This document shows positions 52,496-62,112 of a stretch of DNA of 64,000 bases, piece by piece. The notes below the pieces were generated by a model that saw only the letters and a list, made by a program, of their open reading frames with translations, did no database searches and was not told where the DNA came from. The DNA comes from Conexibacter sp. SYSU D00693 (GTDB lineage Bacteria; Actinomycetota; Thermoleophilia; Solirubrobacterales; Solirubrobacteraceae). Position numbers and translations under genes: made by a program. The stretch covers positions 248,001-312,000 of the forward strand of contig NZ_CP070950.1 in assembly GCF_017084525.1 (NCBI RefSeq), written 5' to 3'. Positions within the stretch are counted from its first letter, which is position 1. Every line of letters starts with the position of its first letter.

Positions 52496-53541
52496 TGCGG
52501 GTCGCCATCGCCGGCTTCGGGCTGGCCGGCCGCGACTTCCACGGCCGGCTGCTCGCCGCCGCCGACGGCCTCGAGGTCGCCGCGGTCCTCACCCGCGACG
52601 CCGGCCGCGCGGCGGCCGCGCGCGCCGACCACCCGGGCGTGGAGGTCTGCGCGACCGCCGACGCGCTGTGGGCGACCGCGCCGGACCTCGCCGTGGTCGC
52701 GACCGCCAACCGCGCCCACGCGCCGCTGGCCCACGAGGCGGTCGCCCGCGGGATCCCGGTCGTGGTCGACAAGCCGCTCGCCGTCAGCGCCGACGAGGGC
52801 CAGGCGCTCGTGGACGCCGCGCGCGCCGCGGGCGTCGGTCTCACCGTCTTCCAGAACCGGCGGTGGGACAGCGACCTGCTGACGGTCCTCCGGCTGCTGC
52901 GGGACGGCCGGCTCGGCGCGCCCCAGCGCTTCGTCTCGCGCTTCACCCGCTTCCGGCCGCGGGTCGCCGGCGTCTGGCGCGAGCAGGGCGCGCCCGAGGA
53001 GGGCGGCGGCCAGCTGCTCGACCTCGGCACCCACCTCGTCGACCAGGCGTGCCTGCTCTTCGGCCCGCCGGTCGGCCTCTACGCGGAGGTCGCCGCCCGC
53101 CGTTCCGGTGCCGCGGTCGACGACGACGTCTTCCTCGCGCTCGAGCACGCGGGCGGCGTCGTCTCGCACCTGCACCTCGGCGCGGTCACCCCGGTCCCCG
53201 GGCCGCGGATGGAGCTCCACGGCCTCGCCGGCGGCTTCGCCTGCGACGGCCTGGACCCGCAGGAGGCGCAGCTGCGGTCGGGCATGCGCCCGGACGACCC
53301 GGCCTTCGGCGTGCGCGAGGCGCCCGGTCGGCTGCTCACGGCCGGCGGCGAGACGCCCGTCGCGATGGAGCGCGGCGCCTGGTCGTCGTTCTACCCCGCG
53401 GTCCGGGCGTGGCTCGAGGAGGGCGGCCCGCCGCCGGTCGACCCGGGGGACGCCGTCGCCGTCCTGCGGGTGCTCGAGCAGGCTCGTCCGGGACCTGGAC
53501 GAACAACACGCTCTTCACACCAACTTCGTGCGGACTCTTGA
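52495..53541 (+). CDS. Gfo/Idh/MocA-family oxidoreductase
   Basis: 348 residues. N-terminal Rossmann domain (VAIAGFGLAGRDFHGRLL; LAVVATANRAHAPLAHEAVARGIPVVVDKPLA, the conserved EKP-type signature with Asp) and a C-terminal beta-sheet domain (FTRFRPRVAGVWREQG, LLDLGTHLVDQACLLFG). NAD(P)-dependent oxidation of a sugar or polyol is likely. GTG 52495. The last ~20 codons are atypically basic/Ser-rich and overlap the promoter of the ROK gene. Confidence 0.88.
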   Translation: MRVAIAGFGLAGRDFHGRLLAAADGLEVAAVLTRDAGRAAAARADHPGVEVCATADALWATAPDLAVVATANRAHAPLAHEAVARGIPVVVDKPLAVSADEGQALVDAARAAGVGLTVFQNRRWDSDLLTVLRLLRDGRLGAPQRFVSRFTRFRPRVAGVWREQGAPEEGGGQLLDLGTHLVDQACLLFGPPVGLYAEVAARRSGAAVDDDVFLALEHAGGVVSHLHLGAVTPVPGPRMELHGLAGGFACDGLDPQEAQLRSGMRPDDPAFGVREAPGRLLTAGGETPVAMERGAWSSFYPAVRAWLEEGGPPPVDPGDAVAVLRVLEQARPGPGRTTRSSHQLRADS

Positions 53542-53543
53542 CA
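53538..53543 (+). promoter_or_regulatory. -35 element of the ROK/xylose-type operon
   Basis: Consensus TTGACA overlaps the oxidoreductase stop codon; the local sequence is notably less GC-rich. A GAGGAAGAGG ribosome site precedes GTG 53569. No convincing -10 hexamer was found (GAGGGT is the best). Confidence 0.4.
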
Positions 53544-53568
53544 AACGCCCGCCAGAGGAAGAGGGTCG

Positions 53569-54804
<1,236 letters not shown>

Positions 54805-54826
54805 GCCACCCACACCAGGAGGAGAC

Positions 54827-55945
54827 ATGACCACCATCACCCCGAGCCGCGTGCTCGCGGCGCTGCTGGCCTGCGCGGCGGTCGCCGCTGCCGGTTGCGG
54901 CGACGACGACGACTCAGGCGGCAGCGGCGGCGCCGCGTCCACCGGTGGCAGCGGCGAGGCCAAGCAGGTCGCCCTGCTGCTGCCCGAGTCCAAGACCGCC
55001 CGCTACGAGGCGGCGGACCGCCCGCTGTTCACGGCGAAGCTCAAGGCCGACTGCCCGGACTGCGAGCTCATCTACTCCAACGCCGACCAGGACGCCTCCA
55101 AGCAGCAGCAGCAGGCCGAGGCGGCCATCACGCGCGGCGCCGACGTGCTCGTCCTCGACCCGGTCGACTCGCAGGCCGCCTCGACGATCGCCACGCGCGC
55201 CAAGCAGTCGAACATCCCGGTCATCGCGTACGACCGCCTGATCAACGACGCCGACATCGACTACTACATCTCGTTCGACAACGAGCAGGTCGGCAAGCTG
55301 CAGGGCGAGGCCCTGCTCAAGGCGCTCGGCAGCCCCCAGGGCAAGCAGATCGTGATGATCAACGGCGCGCCGACCGACAACAACGCCAAGCTCTTCAAGG
55401 CGGGCGCGCACTCGGTCCTCGACGACAGCGGCGTGAAGGTCGGCAAGGAGTACGACACGCCCGACTGGAGCCCGGACAAGGCCCAGACCCAGATGGAGCA
55501 GGCCATCACGGCGCTCGGCAAGGGCTCGATCGACGGCGTCTACGCCGCCAACGACGGCACCGCCGGCGGCGCGATCGCCGCGATGAAGTCCGCCGGCATC
55601 GACCCGAAGGACATCCCGGTCACCGGCCAGGACTCCGAGGTCGCCGCGATCCAGCGGATCCTCGCGGGCGAGCAGCACATGACCATCTACAAGGCCGTGA
55701 AGCCCGAGGCCGAGGCGGCCGCGACGCTGGCGCTCGCGCTGGCCCGCGGTGAGCAGGCCCCGTCCGGCCTGGTCAACGGCGAGACCGACAACGGCCAGGA
55801 GCAGGTGCCGTCGGTCCTCCTCAAGCCGGTCGCCGTCACGAAGGACAACGTCGCCGACACGGTCATCAAGGACCAGTACGTCAAGACGTCCGACGTGTGC
55901 AAGGGCTCCTTCGCCAAGGCCTGCACGGAGGCGGGGATCTCCTAG
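54827..55945 (+). CDS. sugar ABC transporter substrate-binding lipoprotein (xylose type)
   Basis: 372 residues. Lipoprotein signal with Cys in AAVAAAGCGDD. The periplasmic-binding fold (type I) follows: VALLLPESKTARYEAADRPLF, DVLVLDPVDSQAASTIA, NIPVIAYDRLI, YISFDNEQVGKLQGEALLKAL, DGVYAANDGTAGGAIAAMK and PVTGQDSEVAAIQRILAGEQHMT. The sequence is of the XylF/D-xylose cluster; exact sugar uncertain. ATG 54827 follows an AGGAGGAGA site. Confidence 0.9.
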   Translation: MTTITPSRVLAALLACAAVAAAGCGDDDDSGGSGGAASTGGSGEAKQVALLLPESKTARYEAADRPLFTAKLKADCPDCELIYSNADQDASKQQQQAEAAITRGADVLVLDPVDSQAASTIATRAKQSNIPVIAYDRLINDADIDYYISFDNEQVGKLQGEALLKALGSPQGKQIVMINGAPTDNNAKLFKAGAHSVLDDSGVKVGKEYDTPDWSPDKAQTQMEQAITALGKGSIDGVYAANDGTAGGAIAAMKSAGIDPKDIPVTGQDSEVAAIQRILAGEQHMTIYKAVKPEAEAAATLALALARGEQAPSGLVNGETDNGQEQVPSVLLKPVAVTKDNVADTVIKDQYVKTSDVCKGSFAKACTEAGIS

Positions 55946-55948
55946 CCC

Positions 55949-56743
55949 ATGACGGCCACCGCCACCCAGGGGACGCCGCTGCTGCAGATGCGCGGCGTCT
56001 CCAAGCGGTTCGGCGCCGTCCAGGCGCTCGCCGGCGTGGACCTCGACGTCCACGCCGGCGAGGTGGTCGCCCTCGTCGGCGACAACGGCGCCGGCAAGTC
56101 CACCCTCGTCAAGACCATCTCGGGCGTCGGCCCGATGGACGAGGGCACCATGGCCTTCGACGGCCGCGACGTGACCGTCCGCGGCCCCCAGGACTCCGAC
56201 GCCCTGGGCATCTCGGTCATCTACCAGGACCTCGCGCTCTGCGACAACCTCGACGTCGTCGAGAACCTGTACCTGGGCCACGAGCTCAAGCGCACCGGCG
56301 TGCCCGGCGCGCCGATGGACGAGATCACCATGGAGCAGAAGGCGCGCGAGCTGCTCGACTCGCTGGCGGTGCGCACGCTGCGCTCCGTCCGCGCCGAGGT
56401 CGGCAGCCTCTCGGGCGGCCAGCGACAGTCCATCGCGATCGCCCGCGGCCTGCTCGGGGACCCGAAGATGATCCTGCTCGACGAGCCGACCGCCGCGCTC
56501 GGCGTCGCCCAGACCGCGCAGGTCCTCGACCTCGTGGGGCGGCTGCGCGAGCGGGGGCTCGGCGTCGTGCTCATCTCCCACAACCTCGCCGACGTCTTCC
56601 AGGTCGCCGACCGGGTCACGGTCCTGCGCCTCGGGCGCAACGCCGGCGACTTCAAGGTCGGGGAGACCAACCGCGAGGCCGTCGTCGCCGCCATCACCGG
56701 CGCCGACGGCGCATCCACGAACGGCTCGGAGGTGCGCGCATGA
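55949..56743 (+). CDS. sugar ABC transporter ATP-binding protein
   Basis: 264 residues with one NBD: Walker A GDNGAGKST, signature LSGGQRQSIAIARGL, Walker B MILLDEPTAALG and H-loop VLISHNLADV. E. coli XylG has two NBDs (about 500 residues); this single-NBD form is as in FrcA-type actinobacterial sugar systems. It starts 3 bases after the binding protein gene and overlaps the permease by 4 bases (ATGA). Confidence 0.92.
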   Translation: MTATATQGTPLLQMRGVSKRFGAVQALAGVDLDVHAGEVVALVGDNGAGKSTLVKTISGVGPMDEGTMAFDGRDVTVRGPQDSDALGISVIYQDLALCDNLDVVENLYLGHELKRTGVPGAPMDEITMEQKARELLDSLAVRTLRSVRAEVGSLSGGQRQSIAIARGLLGDPKMILLDEPTAALGVAQTAQVLDLVGRLRERGLGVVLISHNLADVFQVADRVTVLRLGRNAGDFKVGETNREAVVAAITGADGASTNGSEVRA

Positions 56744-57984
56744 GCGCGACCGTCGTCGACCCGGACGCCCCGGCACCCGGTCAGCCGCCCGCGTCGCCCG
56801 GCGACAAGCACGGCGCGGTGACGCCGCGCGAGGCGCTGCGCAAGCTCGCCGACGGCGAGCTGGGCTCCGTGCGGGTCATCCTGATGCTGGCCCTCATCTG
56901 GACGATCTTCACGATCGCCGAGGACCGGTTCCTCACCGCGACGAACCTCACGAACCTCGTCCTGCAGATCGCCGCCGTCGGCACGATCTCGGTCGGCGTG
57001 GTGCTCGTCCTGCTGCTCGGCGAGATCGACCTGTCGGTCGGCGCCGTGAGCGGCCTGGCGGGCGCGGTGCTCGCGGCGCTGTCGGAGAAGCAGGGCTGGG
57101 GTCCGGTGCCGGCCATCGCCGCCGCGCTGGCGGTCGGGGCGCTGATCGGCCTCTTCCAGGGCTCGATCCACACCCAGCTCGTCATCCCGTCGTTCATCGT
57201 CACCCTCGCGGGCCTGCTGACCTGGCAGGGCGCGCAGCTCGAGGTGCTGGGCGAGACGGGGACGATCAACGTCACCGACAAGACCATCCAGGACCTCACC
57301 GGGACGTTCTTCGACCCGGCGATCGGCTGGGTGCTCGCGGCGGTGTGCATCGCGCTGGTGGCCTTCGAGTCGCTCGGACGGCGGCGCCGGCGCGGCGCGG
57401 CGGGGCTCGAGACCGAGCCGGTGTTCACCACGGCCGTGCGCGTGGGCGCGGCGGCCGCGGGGATCATCGTCGCCACGGCCGTGCTCAACGCCGACCGCGG
57501 TGTGCCGCTGGCGGCCGTGATCCTCATCGCGTTCGTCGCGGCCTTCCACTACCTCACGACGCGCACGACGTTCGGGCGCCACATCTACGCCGTCGGCGGC
57601 AACGCCGAGGCGGCGCGGCGCGCGGGCATCAACGTCAAGCGGGTGCGGACGATCGTCTTCGTCCTCGCCTCGACCATGGCCGCCGCGGGCGGCGTGCTGG
57701 CGGCCTCGCGCCTGCTGGCCGTCGGTCAGGCCTCGGGCGGCGGCGACCTGCTGCTGCTGGCCATCGCCGGCCCGGTCATCGCGGGCGTCAGCCTGTTCGG
57801 CGGCCGCGGCGGGGTCTCCGCCGCGCTGCTCGGCGCGCTCGTCATCGGCTCGATCTCGAACGGGATGGACCTGCTCGGGCTCGAGTCGTCGGTGAAGTAC
57901 ATGATCACCGGCGGCGTCCTGCTCGCCGCGGTGGTCCTCGACGCGACGGCCCGCCGCCGCCGCGCCGACCAGGGACGGGTCTAG
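56740..57984 (+). CDS. sugar ABC transporter permease (XylH-like)
   Basis: 414 residues, about ten to eleven helices, of the ribose/xylose permease family: GTISVGVVLVLLLGEIDLSVGAVSGLAGAVLA, IPSFIVTLAGLL, TFGRHIYAVGGNAEAARRAGINVKR (EAA-type loop) and GGRGGVSAALLGALVIGSISNGMDLLG. ATG 56740 overlaps the ATPase gene. A perfect 18-bp hairpin follows the stop. Confidence 0.92.
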   Translation: MSATVVDPDAPAPGQPPASPGDKHGAVTPREALRKLADGELGSVRVILMLALIWTIFTIAEDRFLTATNLTNLVLQIAAVGTISVGVVLVLLLGEIDLSVGAVSGLAGAVLAALSEKQGWGPVPAIAAALAVGALIGLFQGSIHTQLVIPSFIVTLAGLLTWQGAQLEVLGETGTINVTDKTIQDLTGTFFDPAIGWVLAAVCIALVAFESLGRRRRRGAAGLETEPVFTTAVRVGAAAAGIIVATAVLNADRGVPLAAVILIAFVAAFHYLTTRTTFGRHIYAVGGNAEAARRAGINVKRVRTIVFVLASTMAAAGGVLAASRLLAVGQASGGGDLLLLAIAGPVIAGVSLFGGRGGVSAALLGALVIGSISNGMDLLGLESSVKYMITGGVLLAAVVLDATARRRRADQGRV

Positions 57985-57990
57985 GCCCTC

Positions 57991-58027
57991 GCGTGCGAAG
58001 AAGGGGACAGTCCCCTTCTTCGCACGC
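57991..58027. terminator. perfect 18-bp palindromic hairpin at the end of the sugar importer operon
   Basis: Left arm 57991-58008 (GCGTGCGAAGAAGGGGAC), single-base loop A, exact complement 58010-58027. It lies between convergent stops (permease 57984; glycoside hydrolase 58034). The GGGGACAGTCCCC core is another REP-like palindrome class, unrelated to the RAYT-linked one. Confidence 0.8.
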
Positions 58028-58033
58028 CCCGCC

Positions 58034-59467
58034 TCAGCGCACCGTGCGCGTGGAGCTCGTGCCCTGCGTGGTGATCGCCCGCCAGGACGCCCGGCGGCTG
58101 ATCCGCACGTCGCGCTTGTAGAAGCCGCGCGCGTCGGTCTGGACCGTCGCGATCGTGGTCCACCGGCCGGTCGAGCCGCGGCGCTGGAGGCGGACCTGCG
58201 AGCGCGTGCCCGGGCGGACCTGGCCCCAGAGGCGCACCGTCGTGCGCGACAGGCGCACGGCCCAGAACGGATCGGGGAAGGTCGACAGCGCCGGCTTGGC
58301 GCGACCGTCGGAGCGCAGGAGGCCCGACTGCCAGCCCGCGCCGCCCGAGGCCAGCGGCTCGTCCTGCCAGACGTACTGCACCAGGGCGCGCACCCGCGGG
58401 TGCTGCCAGGCCATGTACGCCGCCTGCTGGAGGTAGGTCGACTGGTTCGCGAGCGAGACGCCGGAGCGCTCGGGCGGGTTGGTCTGGAAGCCGTACTCCG
58501 TGAGGAACAGGGGCAGCTTGCGGCTGGGCTGGCGGACGGTGATGCCGCCGGTGCGCGAGATGCGGTCCAGCGCGCTCGTGAGCCGGCCCAGGTCGCCGAG
58601 CTGGGCGTCGTCGGGGTTCGCGCTCCTCGTCGTCGGGCCCTTGGTCATGGAGTGCGGGTGGTAGGCCAGGCCGTAGGCGCCGGCCGGCCGGAAGCCCGCG
58701 CAGGGGCCGCTGCGCACGCGCCGGTAGCGGGAGCTCACGCAGCCCATCGCGCGCAGGAAGGCGAGCGGGCGCAGCTTGGCGTTCTGCGAGCGGGCGTTCT
58801 CGCCGCGGGGCGCCAGCGCGCCGATCAGCACCCGCGCGCCCGGGTCGGCCGCGCGGATCGCCGGGTCGGCCGCCACCACGAGCTTGCGGTACAGGTGGGG
58901 CGCGTAGGGCGTGCACGAGCGGCCCTTGCACGTCGACTGCGGCTGGAGCCACAGCGGCAGGTTCGGCTCGTTCCAGATGACGTACTGGTCCACGCGGGGG
59001 CCGTACCGGCGCGCGACCGCCCGAGCGAACTGGCCGAACTTCGCCGGGTCGGGCTTCCAGCGCGGGTTGCCCCGCTGCGGCTCGAGCGAGCCCCACAGCG
59101 GACCCGAGCCGGTGACGCTGAGCACGACGTCCATGCCGCGGCTCGTCACGAGGTCGACCGCGCGGTCCAGGGTCGCCCAGCGGTACTGCGGGTCGTCGGG
59201 GTTCGTCGCGTCGAAGTCCGCGGGCTGGGTGCGCTGGTCCTCGCCCGGCACGTGGGCGACCCAGCGGGCGAAGACGCGGACCTCGTCGATGCCGAGGTCG
59301 CGCCAGCGGTCGACGGCGCGCGCCGCCTGCTCGTCGGAGCCGAAGAGCATGATCCGGTCGTCGGCGATGCCGACGGCGGCGGTCGGCGCGGCCTGGGCGC
59401 CGGCGGGCGCGAGGAGCAGCAGGGCGGCGACGAGCGTCGCGAGGAGGAGCGGCAGGAGACGGAGCAT
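58034..59467 (-). CDS. secreted glycoside hydrolase-like (clan GH-A, GH39-like)
   Basis: 477 residues. Signal peptide (RLLPLLLATLVAALLLLAPAGAQA). A TIM-barrel glycosidase follows (about 30-385) with acid/base in YVIWNEPN and nucleophile Glu in FLTEYGF; other clan marks are VRVFARWVAHVPG and MDVVLSVTGSGPLWG. The last ~90 residues form a beta-rich module (TTVRLWGQVRPGTRSQVRLQRRG). It probably cleaves a plant or cell polysaccharide outside the cell, in keeping with the sugar importer next to it. ATG 59467 is preferred to GTG 59611, as it starts at the signal peptide. Confidence 0.8.
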   Translation of the reverse strand: MLRLLPLLLATLVAALLLLAPAGAQAAPTAAVGIADDRIMLFGSDEQAARAVDRWRDLGIDEVRVFARWVAHVPGEDQRTQPADFDATNPDDPQYRWATLDRAVDLVTSRGMDVVLSVTGSGPLWGSLEPQRGNPRWKPDPAKFGQFARAVARRYGPRVDQYVIWNEPNLPLWLQPQSTCKGRSCTPYAPHLYRKLVVAADPAIRAADPGARVLIGALAPRGENARSQNAKLRPLAFLRAMGCVSSRYRRVRSGPCAGFRPAGAYGLAYHPHSMTKGPTTRSANPDDAQLGDLGRLTSALDRISRTGGITVRQPSRKLPLFLTEYGFQTNPPERSGVSLANQSTYLQQAAYMAWQHPRVRALVQYVWQDEPLASGGAGWQSGLLRSDGRAKPALSTFPDPFWAVRLSRTTVRLWGQVRPGTRSQVRLQRRGSTGRWTTIATVQTDARGFYKRDVRISRRASWRAITTQGTSSTRTVR

Positions 59468-59531
59468 CGGAGGCGAGAACGCCCGCGGGCGGCCGGGGTT
59501 GCGAGCGGCGGCCCTAGTCTCACGGTCTCTC

Positions 59532-60290
59532 ATGACCGTCCTCGAGGCCCTGGCGGTCCTGGCCGCCGGGCTGGCGGCAGGGACGATCAACACGGTCGTC
59601 GGCAGCGGCACGCTGGTGACCTTCCCAGTCCTGCTCGCGGTCGGCTACCCGCCGGTCACCGCGAACGTCTCGAACGGGATCGGCCTCGTGCCGGGCTCGG
59701 TGTCCGGCGCGTGGGGCTACCGGGCGGAGCTGCGGGGCCAGGGGCGGCGCGCCGTGCGCCTCGGAGCGATGTCGGTGACGGGCGGCGTCCTCGGGGCGGT
59801 CGCCCTGCTCACGCTCCCGGACGACGCCTTCGGCGCGATCGTGCCCGTCTTCATCGCGATCGCGCTGGTCGCGGTGGTCCTGCAACCCCGGATCTCGGCG
59901 GCCGTCGCCGCCCGCCGCCCCGCGGACCGCCGCGACCCGGACGGTGGCCCGGCGGTGCGCGCGGGGGTCCTGCTCGGTGGCGTGTACGGCGGCTACTTCG
60001 GCGCGGCGCAGGGCATCCTGCTGCTCGCCGTCCTCGGCCCGGCGCTGCCGGACGACCTCCAGCGCGTCAACGCGCTCAAGAACGTCCTCGCGGGGCTGGT
60101 CAACGGCGTCTCGGGCCTCATCTTCTGCTTCGCGGCCGACGTCGCGTGGGACGCGGCGCTGCTCATCGCCATGGGCTCGGCCGCGGGCGGCCAGCTCGGC
60201 GCCCGATACGGGCGGCGGCTGTCCCCGGGCGCGCTGCGCGGGCTCATCGTCGCGGTGGGCGTCGCGGCGATCGCCCAGCTCGTGCTCTGA
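59532..60290 (+). CDS. TauE/SafE-family membrane transporter
   Basis: 252 residues, about eight helices in two similar halves: LAVLAAGLAAGTINTVVGSGTLVTFPVLLAVGYPPVTANVSNGIGLVPG and AGVLLGGVYGGYFGAAQGILLLAVLGPALPDDLQRVNALKNVLAGLVN. The family exports sulfonates, sulfite or other sulfur compounds; the substrate here is unknown. ATG 59532 follows TAGTCT by 11 bases. Divergent from the glycosidase. Confidence 0.9.
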   Translation: MTVLEALAVLAAGLAAGTINTVVGSGTLVTFPVLLAVGYPPVTANVSNGIGLVPGSVSGAWGYRAELRGQGRRAVRLGAMSVTGGVLGAVALLTLPDDAFGAIVPVFIAIALVAVVLQPRISAAVAARRPADRRDPDGGPAVRAGVLLGGVYGGYFGAAQGILLLAVLGPALPDDLQRVNALKNVLAGLVNGVSGLIFCFAADVAWDAALLIAMGSAAGGQLGARYGRRLSPGALRGLIVAVGVAAIAQLVL

Positions 60291-60326
60291 GGGCCCACCG
60301 CGGGGAGGGCAGTACCGTCGCGCCCC

Positions 60327-61163
60327 ATGCTGCCCGACGGCCTGCGCCTGGGACCCGCCGAGCTCGTCGTGCGCGACCTCGAGCGCTCCATCGCCTTCTA
60401 CCGCGACGTGCTGGGCCTGCGCGTCCACGCGCGCGACGAGCGGTCCGCGGCGCTCGGCGCGGGGGAGGAGGACGTGCTGCGCCTGCACCTCGTCCCCGAC
60501 GCACGACCCGCCGGACGCCATGCGGGGCTGTACCACGTCGCCCTGCTCTTCCCGACGCGGGAGGAGCTCGCGCGCGTGGCCACGCGGCTGGCGACGACGC
60601 GCACCGGCATCCAGGGCGCGTCGGACCACGGGACCCACGAGGCGATCTACCTGCCCGACCCGGACGGCAACGGCCTCGAGCTCGCCGCCGACCGCCCGCG
60701 CGAGCAGTGGCCGGACGTCCGCAACCCCTACGCGATGGGGCCCCAGCCACTGGACACCCGAGGGCTGCTCGCCACGGTCGAGGACGAGCCGCCGTCCGCG
60801 CAGGCGGCGACCGGGCTGCGCGTCGGCCACGTGCACCTGCACGTCGGCGACCTCGACCGGGCGGTCGCGCACTACCGCGACGTCCTGGGCTTCCAGGAGA
60901 TGGCCCGCATGGACTCGGCCGTCTTCGTCGCGGCGGGCGGCTACCACCACCACGTCGGCCTGAACACCTGGAAGGGCGAGGGCGCCGGGCCCGTCCCCGA
61001 CGGCGTGGCCGGCCTGCGCCGATGGACCGTCGTGCTGGGTGACGGGCAGGCGCTCCGGGACCTCGTGCGCCGTGCGGAGGCGGCGGGAGCGCAGGTGCGC
61101 CAGGGCGACGAGGGCGCCGCGATCCGCGACGCCTGGGGGATCGAACTGCTGGCGGTGGTCTAG
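60327..61163 (+). CDS. two-domain VOC protein, catechol-2,3-dioxygenase-like
   Basis: 278 residues made of two vicinal-oxygen-chelate domains (about 5-125 and 155-278). Putative ligands are His in GLYHVALL and Glu in NGLELAADRP in the first domain, and HVHLHVGDLDRAVAHYRDVLGF, GGYHHHVGLNTW and the late Glu (IELLAVV) in the second. This layout fits CatE-like ring-cleavage dioxygenases of Bacillus and actinobacteria. ATG 60327 lies 8 bases after TACCGT (60313-60318). Confidence 0.85.
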   Translation: MLPDGLRLGPAELVVRDLERSIAFYRDVLGLRVHARDERSAALGAGEEDVLRLHLVPDARPAGRHAGLYHVALLFPTREELARVATRLATTRTGIQGASDHGTHEAIYLPDPDGNGLELAADRPREQWPDVRNPYAMGPQPLDTRGLLATVEDEPPSAQAATGLRVGHVHLHVGDLDRAVAHYRDVLGFQEMARMDSAVFVAAGGYHHHVGLNTWKGEGAGPVPDGVAGLRRWTVVLGDGQALRDLVRRAEAAGAQVRQGDEGAAIRDAWGIELLAVV

Positions 61164-61213
61164 GACCGCTGAACGGCCCTCCGGCGCCGCTGACAGCGAC
61201 TGATCGTGCGTCA

Positions 61214-61229
61214 GTCAGGCCTTCCTGAC
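61214..61229 (+). promoter_or_regulatory. palindromic operator upstream of the TetR gene
   Basis: GTCAGG-CCTT-CCTGAC, a perfect 6-bp dyad 50 bases before the TetR start; outer bases (TGCG...CGCA) extend its symmetry to about 34 bases. Likely autorepression by the TetR protein. Confidence 0.55.
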
Positions 61230-61279
61230 AATCTGTCGCAGAAGGGAAGGGCGACACACGACACAAGAAGGGGGTCCCG

Positions 61280-61855
61280 ATGCCATCGGAGGGGTTGGCA
61301 CAGGACGACCGCCGCACCACATTGCTCCGTGCCGCACGGGACCTGCTCGCCGAGCAGGGCTACGACGGCACGACGGTCAGCCACGTCGCGAAGCGCGCGG
61401 GGGTGGCCCAAGGCACGTTCTACCTGTACTTCGAGACGAAGGGCGACCTGCTGGACGCGTTCGCGCAGCAGGTGGGCACCGAGCTGGCCGACGCCATCCG
61501 CGAGCCGCTGCGCGATGACGCGGAGGTGGACACCTGCGTGCGCGGGGCCGTCCAGGCCGCCGTGGAGACCGGACGGCGCAACCAGGACATCCTCGCGATC
61601 GCCAACCACGGCCTCGAGATCGCCTCGCACGACCGCTACGTCGCGCTGACCGCGCCCGTGGTGGACGAGGTCGAGGCGTTCCTGCGCCGCCGGCAGGAGG
61701 CCGGCGACGTCGACCGCGACCTCGAGCCCGCCGTCACGGCGCGCGTCGCGCGCGACGTCCTCGACCGCTGCATGAAGGCCGAGGTCCTGCACGGCGACGT
61801 GGGCTACGCCGACGCCGTCGCCGACCTGGCGCTGCGCGCGCTCGTCTCCGCGTAG
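61280..61855 (+). CDS. TetR-family transcriptional repressor
   Basis: 191 residues. N-terminal HTH (about 10-57; LLRAARDLLAEQGYDGTTVSHVAKRAGVAQGTFYLYFETKGDLL) and a helical ligand-binding domain. It probably binds the dyad at 61214. The convergent acyl-CoA dehydrogenase suggests a fatty-acid-type ligand, but this is inference. ATG 61280 follows a GAAGGGGG site. Confidence 0.9.
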   Translation: MPSEGLAQDDRRTTLLRAARDLLAEQGYDGTTVSHVAKRAGVAQGTFYLYFETKGDLLDAFAQQVGTELADAIREPLRDDAEVDTCVRGAVQAAVETGRRNQDILAIANHGLEIASHDRYVALTAPVVDEVEAFLRRRQEAGDVDRDLEPAVTARVARDVLDRCMKAEVLHGDVGYADAVADLALRALVSA

Positions 61856-61985
61856 CGGGGTCGAAGGCCGGGAGCGCCGCAGCGCGGGGCGCCCTGGGGT
61901 GGGGCGAACGGGCGCGCAGTCGTGCGGGGAGGGGGAGTCCGCACGATCGTCGCGCCGCGTGCTCCCGGCGTCGCCGATCCTAGCC

Positions 61986-62092
61986 TGACTGACTGGCAGT
62001 CACGCCTCGTGTGTCCCACGACACACCGGGATGCGAATCCATTCGCAGTTCTGGACCGCGCAGTCCGGTCTGACCATGAGGTCAGCCCGGAC
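61986..62092. repeat. run of four consecutive inverted repeats between convergent genes
   Basis: IR1 TGACTG/CAGTCA (61986-62002), IR2 GTGTGTC/GACACAC (62009-62026), IR3 TGCGAAT/ATTCGCA (62032-62047), and IR4 13-bp arms with one mismatch GTCCGGTCTGACC/GGTCAGCCCGGAC (62063-62092). All are within the 257-base gap between tetR and the acyl-CoA dehydrogenase. IR4 looks like the terminator; IR1 is a dyad like a TetR operator, although it lies far from any gene start. The rest of the gap (61856-61985) shows nothing recognisable. Confidence 0.65.
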
Positions 62093-62112
62093 CGGCGGTC
62101 GCTGCGCGGGTG

